A stretch of DNA of 64,000 bases, from the NCBI GenBank assembly GCA_017541885.1, contig JAFXYF010000011.1, forward strand, positions 1-64,000. Direction: 5' to 3'. Of the stretch, positions 28,340 to 37,836 are shown piece after piece. Below the pieces are notes generated by a model. That model ran no database searches. It was not told where the DNA came from and saw only the letters and a list, made by a program, of their open reading frames with translations. This DNA comes from Bacilli bacterium. Its GTDB lineage: Bacteria; Bacillota_I; Bacilli_A; RF39; UBA660. The position numbers and the translations under genes were made by a program. Positions within the stretch are counted from its first letter, which is position 1. Each line of letters starts with the position of its first letter.

Positions 28340-30472
28340 GTGACAAGAAGAAAATTAAATACAATTTATTTATCACTAGTAACAATATTATTGTGCTTAG
28401 TATCTATTGGCTATTCTGCCTTAGAGCAAAATCTATTAATAAGTGGAGACGTCACAGTATTAAAGCCGAATGAGCCTATTATAAAAAAAGTGGGAATATT
28501 GGGATCATTTGATAGGACAGCATTTAGGAGTAATACATATAGAGAAAAGATTAAAGTAATAAATCTTGACGATGAAATAAACCCACCAGCAAATATAATT
28601 GCAAGTTGGGACTATGGTGAAACTGGTAATGGAAATGTAATGGCATATATTACAGCAAATCAAGATGATAACACAAAATATGATCTTTATATTCAAGGCG
28701 ATGGTCATTTATATGCCAATGAAAACAGTTTCTATTTATTTGGAGGTCTTAAAGGTGTAGATCAAATAAATGGAATAGATAATTTAGATGTCTCTAGAGT
28801 AACCAGTATGAAAAGTATGTTTAATAATACGGGATATAATAGTACAGTATTTACTTTAAATTTAGGAAATAATTTTAATACAAGTAAAGTAACTGATATG
28901 ACAGCAATGTTTTCTTCTACAGGCTATAGTAGTACGGCATTTACTTTAAATTTAGGAAATAAGTTCTATACAAGTAATGTAACAAGAATGGATAGTATGT
29001 TTGAAAATACAGGATATAATAGTACAGTATTTACTTTAAATTTAGGATCTAATTTTGATACTAGTAATGTTACTAGGATGGATCGTATGTTTTATCAAAC
29101 AGCTTATAATGATGCTAATTTTACTTTAAATTTAAGAGAAAAGTTTGCTGCAAGTAATGTTACAAATATGGAAAGAATGTTTCAATATACAGGATATAGT
29201 AGTACAGTATTTACTTTAAATTTAGGAAATAATTTTGATGGAAGTAATGTTACTAATATGTCCTGGATGTTTGCTCAGACAGGATATAGTAGTCCAGTGT
29301 TTACTTTAAATTTAGGAAATAATTTTAATACAAGCAAAGTTACTACTATTGAAGGAATGTTTTATTATACAGGGTATAGTAGTACAAAATTTACTCTAGA
29401 TTTAGGAAATAAGTTTGATACAAGCAATGTTAATAGGGAAATGAGCCAAATGTTTGCTTTTGCAGGATATAGTAGTCCAGTATTCACTTTAAATTTAGGA
29501 CCTAATTTTGATACAAATAATGTTACTAAAATGTATGATATGTTTTTATATACAGGATACAGTAGTACAAAATTTACTCTTGATTTAGGAAATAAATTTA
29601 ATACAAGTAATGTTAAAGATATGGGTAGTATGTTTTTTTATACAGGCTATAATAGTCCAGTATTTACATTAAATCTAGGGCCTAATTTTGATACAAGTAA
29701 CGTTACAAGTATGTCATCTATGTTTAATGATACAGGCTATAAAAGTACAGTAATTACTTTGAATTTGGGAGATAAGTTTGATACAAGTAAAGTAACGAGT
29801 ATGTCAAGTATGTTTTATGATTTAGGCAGTTACAACACTAGTTTTACTCTTAATTTAGGAAATAAATTTGATACAACCAAAGTAAAAAATATGAATTATA
29901 TGTTTTATTATACAGGCTACCGTAGTACAACATTTACTTTAAATTTAGGAGATAAGTTTTATACAAGCAATGTAACAAGTATGGCTAATATGTTTTATAG
30001 AACAGGCTATAGTAGTCCAGTATTTACGTTAAATTTAGGATCTAATTTTGATACAAGTAAAGTTACCACTATGTCCAGAATGTTTGATAGCACAGGTTAT
30101 AGTAGTACAGTATTTACTTTAAATTTAGGATCTAATTTTGATACAAGTAAAGTTACAGATATGGAAGGAATGTTTAATCAAGAAGGCTATAGTAATACTA
30201 ATTTTACTCTTAATTTAGGAGATAAATTTAATACAAGTAATGTAACAAAAATGGAGAGTATGTTCTCTAGAGCAGGAAAGAATAATACTCACTTTACTCT
30301 TGATTTAGGTGATAGTTTTGTCTTCGACAATGTTACATCATATTCTTCTGTTTTTTATGGTTGGACAACAACACAAAAGATATATGTAAAAAATGCAACG
30401 GTTCAAAGTTGGATAATAAGCAATGCTGGAAACAGCAATTTAACAACATCAAATGTCCTAGTAAGAACATAA
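28340..30472 (+). CDS. BspA-like (DUF285) repeat surface protein B
   Basis: GTG start at 28340 is chosen because the product then begins MTRRKLNT like its three relatives, with an AGAGATGAT stretch upstream. The 710-aa protein has the signal segment SIGYSALEQNLLISGDV, a head with YIQGDGHLYANE and 18 units of the 30-residue repeat, then the cap QKIYVKNATVQSWI. Variable positions in its units are more uniform than in protein A (TGYSSTVFTLNLG recurs almost unchanged), which suggests more recent expansion or homogenisation. Its head is closest to protein B' at 33107. No wall-anchor motif is present. Confidence 0.85.
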   Translation: MTRRKLNTIYLSLVTILLCLVSIGYSALEQNLLISGDVTVLKPNEPIIKKVGILGSFDRTAFRSNTYREKIKVINLDDEINPPANIIASWDYGETGNGNVMAYITANQDDNTKYDLYIQGDGHLYANENSFYLFGGLKGVDQINGIDNLDVSRVTSMKSMFNNTGYNSTVFTLNLGNNFNTSKVTDMTAMFSSTGYSSTAFTLNLGNKFYTSNVTRMDSMFENTGYNSTVFTLNLGSNFDTSNVTRMDRMFYQTAYNDANFTLNLREKFAASNVTNMERMFQYTGYSSTVFTLNLGNNFDGSNVTNMSWMFAQTGYSSPVFTLNLGNNFNTSKVTTIEGMFYYTGYSSTKFTLDLGNKFDTSNVNREMSQMFAFAGYSSPVFTLNLGPNFDTNNVTKMYDMFLYTGYSSTKFTLDLGNKFNTSNVKDMGSMFFYTGYNSPVFTLNLGPNFDTSNVTSMSSMFNDTGYKSTVITLNLGDKFDTSKVTSMSSMFYDLGSYNTSFTLNLGNKFDTTKVKNMNYMFYYTGYRSTTFTLNLGDKFYTSNVTSMANMFYRTGYSSPVFTLNLGSNFDTSKVTTMSRMFDSTGYSSTVFTLNLGSNFDTSKVTDMEGMFNQEGYSNTNFTLNLGDKFNTSNVTKMESMFSRAGKNNTHFTLDLGDSFVFDNVTSYSSVFYGWTTTQKIYVKNATVQSWIISNAGNSNLTTSNVLVRT
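28798..30360 (+). repeat. Array of 18 tandem 90-bp coding repeats
   Basis: Same 30-residue unit as in the neighbouring genes; one unit (near 29430) has an extra residue, breaking the strict 90-nt register once. Confidence 0.8.
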
Positions 30473-30498
30473 AAAGAGTCAAAAGACTCTTTTTTTTG
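30471..30498 (+). terminator. Intrinsic terminator (copy 1)
   Basis: AAAAAGAGTC/GACTCTTTTT with AAAA loop; identical to the copy at 32982. Confidence 0.85.
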
Positions 30499-30595
30499 TT
30501 GTTTAAAAATGTAAACAATAAATACATTAATATAATATGGTATTAAATATATATTATAATTATAATAAGGAATACTATAGATAGGAGATGATAAT
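30471..30595 (+). repeat. Duplicated intergenic region, copy 1
   Basis: Terminator plus promoter/leader of surface protein A'. It matches 32982-33106 at all but about three positions over ~125 nt. It contains several TATAAT-like boxes (30531, 30555, 30561) and the translation start region. Confidence 0.85.
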
Positions 30596-32983
30596 GTGAC
30601 AAGAAGACAATTAAATACTATTTGTTTAACTCTTGTAACAGTTTTATTATGCTTCGTAACTATAGGATATTCTGCACTACAAAAAACTTTAACTATAAGT
30701 GGAGATGTAACAATTTTAAAGCCAAGAGATCCAGTACTTTTGTCTACATCATATTTTGATGATTATGCATTTAGAGATTATGAGTATAAAGATAAAATAA
30801 AAATAATAAATTTTAGTGATCAAATAAGTCCACCTTCTGGATATACTGCAAGTTGGGACGTAGGAGAATCTCAAACTGGTAATGTAATGGCCTATATTAA
30901 GCCAAATTCATCAGATAGCAATTATTATGATTTATATATTCAAGGTGATGGGCATTTATATGCAAACGAAGATAGTTCATTTATGTTTTATGAAATGACT
31001 GCAGTAGATCAAATAAATGGATTAGATAAACTAGATACATCTAGAGTAACAAATATGGCTCAAATGTTTTGGTCAACAGGTGCAAATAGTCAGTCATTTA
31101 CTCTTACAATACCAAATAATTGGGATACTACAAATGTAACAGATATGGCCAGAATGTTTTATTGGACAGGACATGATAGCCCAGTGTTTACTTTAAACTT
31201 AGGATCAAACTTTAATACAGCAAATGTAACAGATATGGATATGATGTTTGATACCTGTGGGTATGAGAGTACTGTTTTTACTCTTAATTTAGGAAGTAAA
31301 TTTAATACAGCTAAAGTAACTAGTATGATGCAGATGTTTTGTGATACAGGTTATTCAAGCCCAGTATTTACATTAAATTTAGGATCTAATTTTAATACAA
31401 GTAATGTAATAGATATGAATAGTATGTTTTTAAAAACAGGCTATAATAGTACAGTATTTACTCTAAATCTAGGAAGCAAGTTCTACACAAGTAATGTAAC
31501 AGACATGTATCAAATGTTTGCACTTATTGGAACAAATAGTTCATCATTCACACTTACATTAGGATCAAACTTTAATACTATAAATGTAACCGATATGGGA
31601 AGTATGTTTAAATGGACTGGATCAGGTAATTCAAGCTTCACCCTAAGTTTAGGAAATAATTTTGATACAAGTAATGTTACCAATATGGCTGAAATGTTTA
31701 ATGAGACAGGTTACAATAGCACAACATTTACTTTGAATTTAGGTTCAAAGTTTAATACATCAAACGTAAACGATATGTCTTCCATGTTTGAAGGAACAGG
31801 ATATTGGAGTACATCATTTACACTAACTCTAGGAAGTTTATTTAATACTGGAAGTGTAACAAACATGAATGCAATGTTTAAAGACACAGGACACCAAAGT
31901 ACAGTATTTACTTTGAATTTAGGTTCAAGCTTTAATACTATAAATGTAACTGATATGGAAAGCATGTTTGAAAATTGTGGTTATAGTAGTCCAGCATTTA
32001 CTCTAACATTAGGAAATAACTTTAATACATCAAATGTTGAGCACATGTATGCAATGTTTATGGATACAGGACTTAATAGTAATTATTTTACATTAAATTT
32101 AGGATCAAAGTTTTATACAAGTAACGTAATAGAAATGAATTTTATGTTTTATGGTACGGGAAGATATTGTTCTGCATTTACTCTTAACTTAGGCTCAAAC
32201 TTTGATACATCAAGTGTCACAACTATGTATTGTATGTTTTGTTATGCTGGCTACAGTAGTCCTAATTTTACATTAAGTTTAGGATCAAAATTTGATACAA
32301 GTAATGTAGAAGTAATGGGAAGTATGTTTGATCAAACAGGATATAGTAGTACAGTAATGACACTAGATTTAGGATCAAAGTTTTATACAAGCAATGTAAC
32401 TACTATGGACAGGATGTTTAGTCATACAGGATATAGTAGTACAGTATTTACTTTGAATCTAGGAAGTAATTTTGATACAAGTAATGTAACAAATATGGAA
32501 GGTATGTTCTGGAATGTAGGACATGATAGTACAGTGTTTACATTAAATCTAGGATCAAAATTTGATACAAGTAATGTTACAAGTATGTCTACTATGTTTT
32601 ACGGAGTAGGTTATAGTAACACAAGCTTTACTCTAAACTTAGGATCAAAATTTTATACAAGTAACATTGATAATATGTATAATATGTTTGCTTATGCAGG
32701 ATACAATAGTACATCATTTACTTTAACTTTTGGATCACATTTTGATACAAGTAATGTTACATATATGAGAGAAATGTTTGAAGGAGTAGGTTGGTATAAT
32801 ATAAATTTAGTATTAGATTTAACAGGCTTTGACTTTAGTAATGTAACTAATTCTTCAGATATGTTTTATGGTTGGAAAACAAATCAAAAAATTTATGTAA
32901 AAAACGCATCAGATAGAAGTTGGATTATTGCAAACGGTGGAAGTAGTAACCTAACAACATCAAATGTAATTATAAGAACATAA
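30596..32983 (+). CDS. BspA-like (DUF285) repeat surface protein A'
   Basis: GTG start at 30596 preceded by TAGGAGATG; an overlapping ATG at 30594 runs into a stop. The 795-aa protein has the signal junction IGYSALQKTLTISGDV, a head close to protein A (including FTLTIPNNWDTTNV at the array start) and 21 repeats of 30 residues. Its C-terminal cap (YGW..NQKIYVKNAS) is instead like protein B. It therefore looks like a mosaic of A and B. No wall anchor is visible. Confidence 0.85.
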   Translation: MTRRQLNTICLTLVTVLLCFVTIGYSALQKTLTISGDVTILKPRDPVLLSTSYFDDYAFRDYEYKDKIKIINFSDQISPPSGYTASWDVGESQTGNVMAYIKPNSSDSNYYDLYIQGDGHLYANEDSSFMFYEMTAVDQINGLDKLDTSRVTNMAQMFWSTGANSQSFTLTIPNNWDTTNVTDMARMFYWTGHDSPVFTLNLGSNFNTANVTDMDMMFDTCGYESTVFTLNLGSKFNTAKVTSMMQMFCDTGYSSPVFTLNLGSNFNTSNVIDMNSMFLKTGYNSTVFTLNLGSKFYTSNVTDMYQMFALIGTNSSSFTLTLGSNFNTINVTDMGSMFKWTGSGNSSFTLSLGNNFDTSNVTNMAEMFNETGYNSTTFTLNLGSKFNTSNVNDMSSMFEGTGYWSTSFTLTLGSLFNTGSVTNMNAMFKDTGHQSTVFTLNLGSSFNTINVTDMESMFENCGYSSPAFTLTLGNNFNTSNVEHMYAMFMDTGLNSNYFTLNLGSKFYTSNVIEMNFMFYGTGRYCSAFTLNLGSNFDTSSVTTMYCMFCYAGYSSPNFTLSLGSKFDTSNVEVMGSMFDQTGYSSTVMTLDLGSKFYTSNVTTMDRMFSHTGYSSTVFTLNLGSNFDTSNVTNMEGMFWNVGHDSTVFTLNLGSKFDTSNVTSMSTMFYGVGYSNTSFTLNLGSKFYTSNIDNMYNMFAYAGYNSTSFTLTFGSHFDTSNVTYMREMFEGVGWYNINLVLDLTGFDFSNVTNSSDMFYGWKTNQKIYVKNASDRSWIIANGGSSNLTTSNVIIRT
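31045..32880 (+). repeat. Array of 21 tandem 90-bp coding repeats
   Basis: Units 1-7 follow the order of variable residues seen in the first seven units of protein A (for example SMMQMFCDTGYSSPVF and DMYQMFALIGTNSSSF). This shows descent of the whole block from a common array. Confidence 0.8.
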
Positions 32984-33008
32984 AAAGAGTCAAAAGACTC
33001 TTTTTTTT
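32982..33008 (+). terminator. Intrinsic terminator (copy 2)
   Basis: Same hairpin as at 30471, after surface protein A'. Confidence 0.85.
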
Positions 33009-33106
33009 GTTGTTTAAAAATGTAAACAATAAATACATTTATATAATATGGTATTAAATATATATTATAATTAAAATAAGGAATACTATAGATAGAAGAT
33101 GATAAT
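32982..33106 (+). repeat. Duplicated intergenic region, copy 2
   Basis: Near-identical to 30471-30595; the seen differences are ATTAATAT to ATTTATAT, TTATAATAAGG to TTAAAATAAGG, and TAGGAGATG to TAGAAGATG. The last weakens the ribosome binding site of protein B'. Confidence 0.85.
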
Positions 33107-35191
33107 ATGACAAGAAGACAATTAAATACAATTTATTTATCACTTGTTACAGTATTATTATGCCTTGTATCTGTAGGATACTCAGCTCTAGAACAAAATC
33201 TACTACTAAGTGGAGATGTAAACATTTTAAAACCGAGAGAGCCTATAATAAAGAGTTCATCATATTCTGATAATACTGCATTTAGAAGTAGTACTTACAA
33301 AGAGAAAATAAAAATAATAAATCTGGATGATGAATTAAATCCTCCAGCAAATATAATTGCAAGTTGGGATATAGGAGTATCGCAAACAGGTAATGTGATG
33401 GCGTATATAACTGCTAATCAAAATGATAATACGTACTATGATTTATACATTCAAGGAGATGGACATTTATATGCAAATGAAAACAGTTCTTATTTGTTTA
33501 AAGACTTGAAGGGTGTAGATCAAATTAATGGATTAAACAATCTTGATACTTCAAGAGTAACTAAAATGGTACACATGTTTTCTTCAACTGGTTATAATAG
33601 TACAGCTTTTACATTGGATTTAGGAAACAGTTTTGATACAAGTAGTGTAACTGAAATGAATTCTATGTTTTATAAAACAGGATATAATAGTCCTATATTT
33701 ACTTTAACATTGGGGAATAGTTTTGATACAAGAACTGTCGTAGATATGGATTCAATGTTTTATAGTACAGGATATAGTAGCACAACTTTTACACTAGATT
33801 TGGGGTCAAACTTTGATACAGGTAATGTAACAAAAATGAAATCTATGTTTTGTCAAACAGGCTATAAAAGTCCAGTATTTACACTAAATCTTGGTTCAAA
33901 TTTTGATACATCAAATGTTACAAATATGGATGAAGTGTTCTCATCAACTGGATACAGTAGTACAATATTTACACTAAATTTGGGTACTAAGTTCGATACA
34001 AGTAAAGTAACAAGAATGTATAGTATGTTTTATCAAACAGGCTATAGTAGTACAAATTTCACACTAGATTTAGGTCAAAAATTTAATACTGAAAATGTAA
34101 CATACATGTATATGATGTTTTATTATACCGGATATAAAAGTCCTATTTTTACCTTAAATTTAGGTGATAAATTTGACACAAGTAGTGTTACATCGATGTA
34201 CTGTATGTTTACTTCTATAGCCCATAGTAGTACAAACTTTACTTTAAATTTAGGTAATAAATTTGATACAAGTAATGTAACAAGTATGGAACATATGTTT
34301 TCAGGTACTGGATTTAAAAGTAATATATTTACTTTAGATTTAGGCCAGAAATTTAACACTGAAAATGTTACAACGATGAGAAGTATGTTTGAAGAATGTG
34401 CATATACAAGTCCAGTATTTACTTTAAACCTTGGAGATAAATTTGATACAAGTAATGTTACAACGATGACAAGTATGTTTGAATCTATTGGTAGGAATAG
34501 TACTGTTTTAACACTTAATTTAGGCAATAAATTTGATACAAGTAATGTAACTAGTATGGCATATATGTTTTCTAATGCGGGATATAGTAGTACTAATTTT
34601 AGTATAAATTTAGGAAATCTATTTGATACAAGTAATGTCACAGCTATGCAAGGTATGTTTAGATCAACCGGTTATAATAGTAATACATTCACATTAGATT
34701 TAGGTAACAACTTTGATACATCAAGTGCTACAACCATGTACCAAATGTTCGATAGTACAGGGAAATATAGTACTAATTTTACATTAAATCTAGGAAATAA
34801 ATTCTACACAAATAATGTAACACAAATGGCATATATGTTTGAATGCACAGGATATAGTAATCCATCATTTACATTAAATTTTGGTTCACATTTTGATACA
34901 AGTAATGTTACTGAGATGTTTTATATGTTTAATGGAATTGCACATAGTAATCCATCATTTGTTTTAGATTTAAGAGGATTTGATTTTTCCAATGTTACTA
35001 GTTATACAGGAATGTTTGGTACAACAGCAACAAATATGTCAAACAATGCACCATTTTTGGCCAGCCAAAAGATATATGTTAAAAATGCAACAGATCAAAG
35101 TTGGATAATAAATAATGTTGGAGCAAATGCTAGTATTACATTAAATAAAAATGGTAATTTAACGACAGCAAACGTCCTAATTAGGACATAA
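33107..35191 (+). CDS. BspA-like (DUF285) repeat surface protein B'
   Basis: The 694-aa protein begins MTRRQLNTIYLSL with junction VGYSALEQNLLLSGDV. Its head is shared with protein B (PANIIASWD, LKGVDQINGL). It has 17 repeat units and a longer cap containing an insertion before QKIYVKNATDQSWI and another before NLTTANV. The ATG is preceded by AGAAGATG, weaker than in A'. With the other three it makes an A-B-A'-B' gene order. No sorting signal is present. Confidence 0.85.
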   Translation: MTRRQLNTIYLSLVTVLLCLVSVGYSALEQNLLLSGDVNILKPREPIIKSSSYSDNTAFRSSTYKEKIKIINLDDELNPPANIIASWDIGVSQTGNVMAYITANQNDNTYYDLYIQGDGHLYANENSSYLFKDLKGVDQINGLNNLDTSRVTKMVHMFSSTGYNSTAFTLDLGNSFDTSSVTEMNSMFYKTGYNSPIFTLTLGNSFDTRTVVDMDSMFYSTGYSSTTFTLDLGSNFDTGNVTKMKSMFCQTGYKSPVFTLNLGSNFDTSNVTNMDEVFSSTGYSSTIFTLNLGTKFDTSKVTRMYSMFYQTGYSSTNFTLDLGQKFNTENVTYMYMMFYYTGYKSPIFTLNLGDKFDTSSVTSMYCMFTSIAHSSTNFTLNLGNKFDTSNVTSMEHMFSGTGFKSNIFTLDLGQKFNTENVTTMRSMFEECAYTSPVFTLNLGDKFDTSNVTTMTSMFESIGRNSTVLTLNLGNKFDTSNVTSMAYMFSNAGYSSTNFSINLGNLFDTSNVTAMQGMFRSTGYNSNTFTLDLGNNFDTSSATTMYQMFDSTGKYSTNFTLNLGNKFYTNNVTQMAYMFECTGYSNPSFTLNFGSHFDTSNVTEMFYMFNGIAHSNPSFVLDLRGFDFSNVTSYTGMFGTTATNMSNNAPFLASQKIYVKNATDQSWIINNVGANASITLNKNGNLTTANVLIRT
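33550..35030 (+). repeat. Array of 17 tandem 90-bp coding repeats
   Basis: Same 30-residue unit; includes variant units with T-E-N-V (LGQKFNTENVT) that recur at units 7 and 10, a sign of unit copying inside the array. Confidence 0.8.
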
Positions 35192-35197
35192 AATAGG

Positions 35198-35227
35198 TAA
35201 AGAGGCACCTGCCTCTTTATTTTTTTC
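35198..35227 (+). terminator. Intrinsic terminator
   Basis: TAAAGAGGC/GCCTCTTTA with ACCT loop and a long T-run after surface protein B'. Confidence 0.85.
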
Positions 35228-35269
35228 TCATTTTGTGGTATAATATGTCTACCAATGGGGGTTGATGGT

Positions 35270-36607
35270 ATGGAAAAGAAAACAGTAAGCATATCATTAG
35301 GTACAGTTATACGTGAATGTTCGAAAGAACCAAACTTATCACTTGATCATTCCACCTATTTTTCTCTAAAAAATAGAGAGAATGTCCATGAAGTATTTAA
35401 ATATAAGAAATTTAACGATGACTTTGCTAGTCAGTTAGATTGTTTTAATGACGGAACAAATTTAATTGGTATGATTAGACCATCATATTCAGAGTTTATA
35501 AATAAAGTAACAAGACTTTTAAATTTAAGATTAAAAGGTAAAGTTGCAGATGATGAAGAATTAACTAAGAAATTACTTGAAAGAGTAGAGCAATTAAAAA
35601 CTGTTACTTCAGAATATGAGTTAGAGCAAGAATTCCCTCTATTATGTGAAGATTTAAGAGCAGGTAGAAGATACTATCATGATCTTCAAAGATTAAAGAA
35701 AAATGAAGGAATAACTCCAGAAAAATTTGCTGATGGAGAACATTATTACTATGGTTGTGCAATGAAAAAAGGATTACATAACTTCGTAATAACACAAGCA
35801 GAACTTTATACAAGATTTATTACAAGAAGAAAAGAATTCCAAGAAAAATTACAACAAACATCATATAATGGTTATATCGCAAAAAACTTTGATTTAGATA
35901 AGTTCTATATGGTAGTTATTAATGAATATTTAGTTAAAGCAGAAGGTAGTAAAAATAAAGAAGAAATAGAGTATTACATTAATTTAGTTGATAAATATTT
36001 AGAGTCAAACAGAAAGAAAGACTTTTCTATTAGAACAGATGCAGGATTAAAAGTAGATTTAGAATCTATTAAAAAACGTCTTAAAAACTTAAAACGTATT
36101 GTTAGTGATAATAATAGTCAAGTAGAGTGGATCTTAATTCCAGAAGGAAGAGATTTTACAAGAACTCAAAGAGAGAAAAAAGAAGAATCTACTACTATAA
36201 TGAATTATGAAGAAGTAGAGAAACTAAGACAAAAAGGTGAAAGAAAAAGAGCTTTCTATGAAAGTACTCCTTACTTAGTAAAAGCTATTGGTTTAAGAAA
36301 ATATAATGGTTATATTGCTTATATCTATGAAAATGGAGAAGTTGTATTAGATCGTGAATATCAAGAAAATGCTCCATCTACTGCTATGGGTGATGCAATA
36401 TATCATTTAAGTGTAAGTGACTTTGAAACATTATCAAAGTTTGATAAACAAATTCTTATGAAACATCCACGAGTAGGAAGAATGAACCATACTAATACTT
36501 GGGAAGAAAGAGTATCTAGAATTATAGAGAGAGAAGCAACAGAAGAAGAAAAAGTAGAATCTAAAAAACTAGTAAAAAGATTACAAGATAAAAACGAGTC
36601 AATTTAG
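35270..36607 (+). CDS. Hypothetical cytoplasmic protein
   Basis: I choose ATG 35270 because GGGGG at 35257-35261 gives proper spacing; the ATG at 35255 overlaps that site. The 445-aa product has no signal or membrane helix. It is charged and mostly helical (about 60-330), with a C-terminal ~110-residue part including LRKYNGYIAYIYENGEVVLD and HPRVGRMNHT that could be a small alpha/beta domain. A TATAAT at 35239 precedes it and a strong terminator follows, so it is a single-gene unit. I do not recognise the family. Confidence 0.75.
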   Translation: MEKKTVSISLGTVIRECSKEPNLSLDHSTYFSLKNRENVHEVFKYKKFNDDFASQLDCFNDGTNLIGMIRPSYSEFINKVTRLLNLRLKGKVADDEELTKKLLERVEQLKTVTSEYELEQEFPLLCEDLRAGRRYYHDLQRLKKNEGITPEKFADGEHYYYGCAMKKGLHNFVITQAELYTRFITRRKEFQEKLQQTSYNGYIAKNFDLDKFYMVVINEYLVKAEGSKNKEEIEYYINLVDKYLESNRKKDFSIRTDAGLKVDLESIKKRLKNLKRIVSDNNSQVEWILIPEGRDFTRTQREKKEESTTIMNYEEVEKLRQKGERKRAFYESTPYLVKAIGLRKYNGYIAYIYENGEVVLDREYQENAPSTAMGDAIYHLSVSDFETLSKFDKQILMKHPRVGRMNHTNTWEERVSRIIEREATEEEKVESKKLVKRLQDKNESI

Positions 36608-36620
36608 ACTCGTTTTTTTT
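36591..36620. terminator. Bidirectional intrinsic terminator
   Basis: AAAACGAGTC/GACTCGTTTT with a 6-nt loop between convergent genes; T-run on the plus side, A-run on the left serves the minus strand. Confidence 0.8.
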
Positions 36621-37491
36621 ATTGATATAATTCTTTCTTAATAATTTCTAAGTTTGATCTCATTATTGAAGAATAAGTTTCTTTATTACTTCTTTCTTCA
36701 TCACTAATATTATCTAATCTATGTAATTCTAATTTAGTAATTGAAGGATATGTTTCAAGTAAATAAGTAACATTTTCATTATTTTCTAATTCTTTAAATG
36801 AAATAATATAACTTACTTGACCATTTATTACAGCATTTTCTGCATCTACTAATGTTTTTTGACTAGCATCAGTATCAATACAAATAACATTTAATCCAAA
36901 CTTTTCTAAATATTTTAAAGCAGAATCAGCAACAATAATTGTTTTATTATCAGTACTATCAACTGCAACTCTATATTCAGCATCAATCTCAGATAATTCA
37001 ATCTTTAATTCATCATATGCATCATCTACTTCTTTTTTAAGATATGCATTTGAAATATATTCCTCTAAAGCAGTTCTAACATTTTGACTCATCATTAAAA
37101 GTGATGATGGATTTAACCATAACTCTTCAGGAGAGTAGTCAGTCTCTAAAACATAAGCAGTATCAATTATCTTTAAATTAGGATTCTTTGCAAGTAAATC
37201 AACTGCTAAATCTCTTTCTTTTTCAAGCAATCCATTATATACAAATAAATCAGTCTTAGAAATATCATTTATTTGTTTAGTACTAATCTTATAGGCATTA
37301 ATATCAACACCATCAGGATATATTGAAGTAATATTTGCATGATTTCCATACAATTTTTTTACTACATATTCATTAGGATAATTAGTAACAACAATCTCAA
37401 TATTATCCATACTATCATTATTACATCCTGTAAGTAATAATGTACTTCCTATAATTAATAAAAACATAAAAATAAATTTAATCTTTTTCAT
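36619..37491 (-). CDS. ZnuA/TroA-like lipoprotein lacking the metal ligands
   Basis: The 290-aa protein has a lipoprotein signal (LLLTGC, Cys23) and follows the cluster A-I (ZnuA/TroA) binding-protein pattern: [21 protein letters not shown], a long connecting helix, KYLEKFGL, and a second lobe. But each of the three usual His ligands is replaced: D-I-N (63-65) stands where D-P-H is expected, E-L-W (123-125) where P-H-W is expected, and A-D-S (188-190) where the third His falls. No ABC permease or ATPase is adjacent. It may bind something else or act as a structural surface protein. It overlaps yidD by 14 nt, so it is translationally coupled to it. Confidence 0.8.
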   Translation of the reverse strand: MKKIKFIFMFLLIIGSTLLLTGCNNDSMDNIEIVVTNYPNEYVVKKLYGNHANITSIYPDGVDINAYKISTKQINDISKTDLFVYNGLLEKERDLAVDLLAKNPNLKIIDTAYVLETDYSPEELWLNPSSLLMMSQNVRTALEEYISNAYLKKEVDDAYDELKIELSEIDAEYRVAVDSTDNKTIIVADSALKYLEKFGLNVICIDTDASQKTLVDAENAVINGQVSYIISFKELENNENVTYLLETYPSITKLELHRLDNISDEERSNKETYSSIMRSNLEIIKKELYQ

Positions 37492-37711
37492 AACGCTTCT
37501 CCTTCATTGGTACAGGGTCAAAGCCAGAACCTCCTAGAGGACGACATCTCCCAATTCTTTTTATTGCCAAAATACTACCTTTAATTGCCCCGAATCTCTC
37601 AATTGCTTCTACAGCATACTCTGAACAAGTAGGAGTAAATCTACAAAGAGAATGGCTTTTTAAAGGCATTTTTTGATATAAATGAATGATTGCGATTAAT
37701 ACTTTCTTCAT
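37478..37711 (-). CDS. yidD: Membrane protein insertion efficiency factor YidD
   Basis: The 77-aa protein has the YidD core: [23 protein letters not shown], with its Cys residues, and [16 protein letters not shown]. YidD helps YidC/Oxa1 insert inner-membrane proteins. It is normally next to rnpA and yidC near the origin; here it heads a two-gene unit with the ZnuA-like lipoprotein. The basic start and short amphipathic N-terminus are typical. Confidence 0.95.
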   Translation of the reverse strand: MKKVLIAIIHLYQKMPLKSHSLCRFTPTCSEYAVEAIERFGAIKGSILAIKRIGRCRPLGGSGFDPVPMKEKRYEKD

Positions 37712-37836
37712 ACAATCACCATTATAATTTTACTATGAAAAATGAAATCTTACAAGTCCAATTAAATGTTAAGAAAGTAATTGAATAAAAATATTTGTTG
37801 TGCTAAAATTATTATGATAGGAGGAGGCTAAGTGAT

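Noticed and set aside
34123-34641. Long minus-strand open frame opposite surface protein B'
   Set aside because: It is a shadow of the repeat coding frame (repetitive, hydrophobic, no ribosome binding site). Similar antisense frames lie opposite the other arrays and the camelysin-like genes.
25455-35030. Regular 90-bp spacing of repeats, CRISPR-like at first glance
   Set aside because: The repeats are coding in one frame, diverge between copies, and have no constant repeat plus unique spacer pattern. They encode DUF285-type units.
25020-35191. LPxTG-type wall anchoring of the BspA-like proteins
   Set aside because: All four end in a short IYVKN cap without a sorting motif, hydrophobic helix or basic tail.
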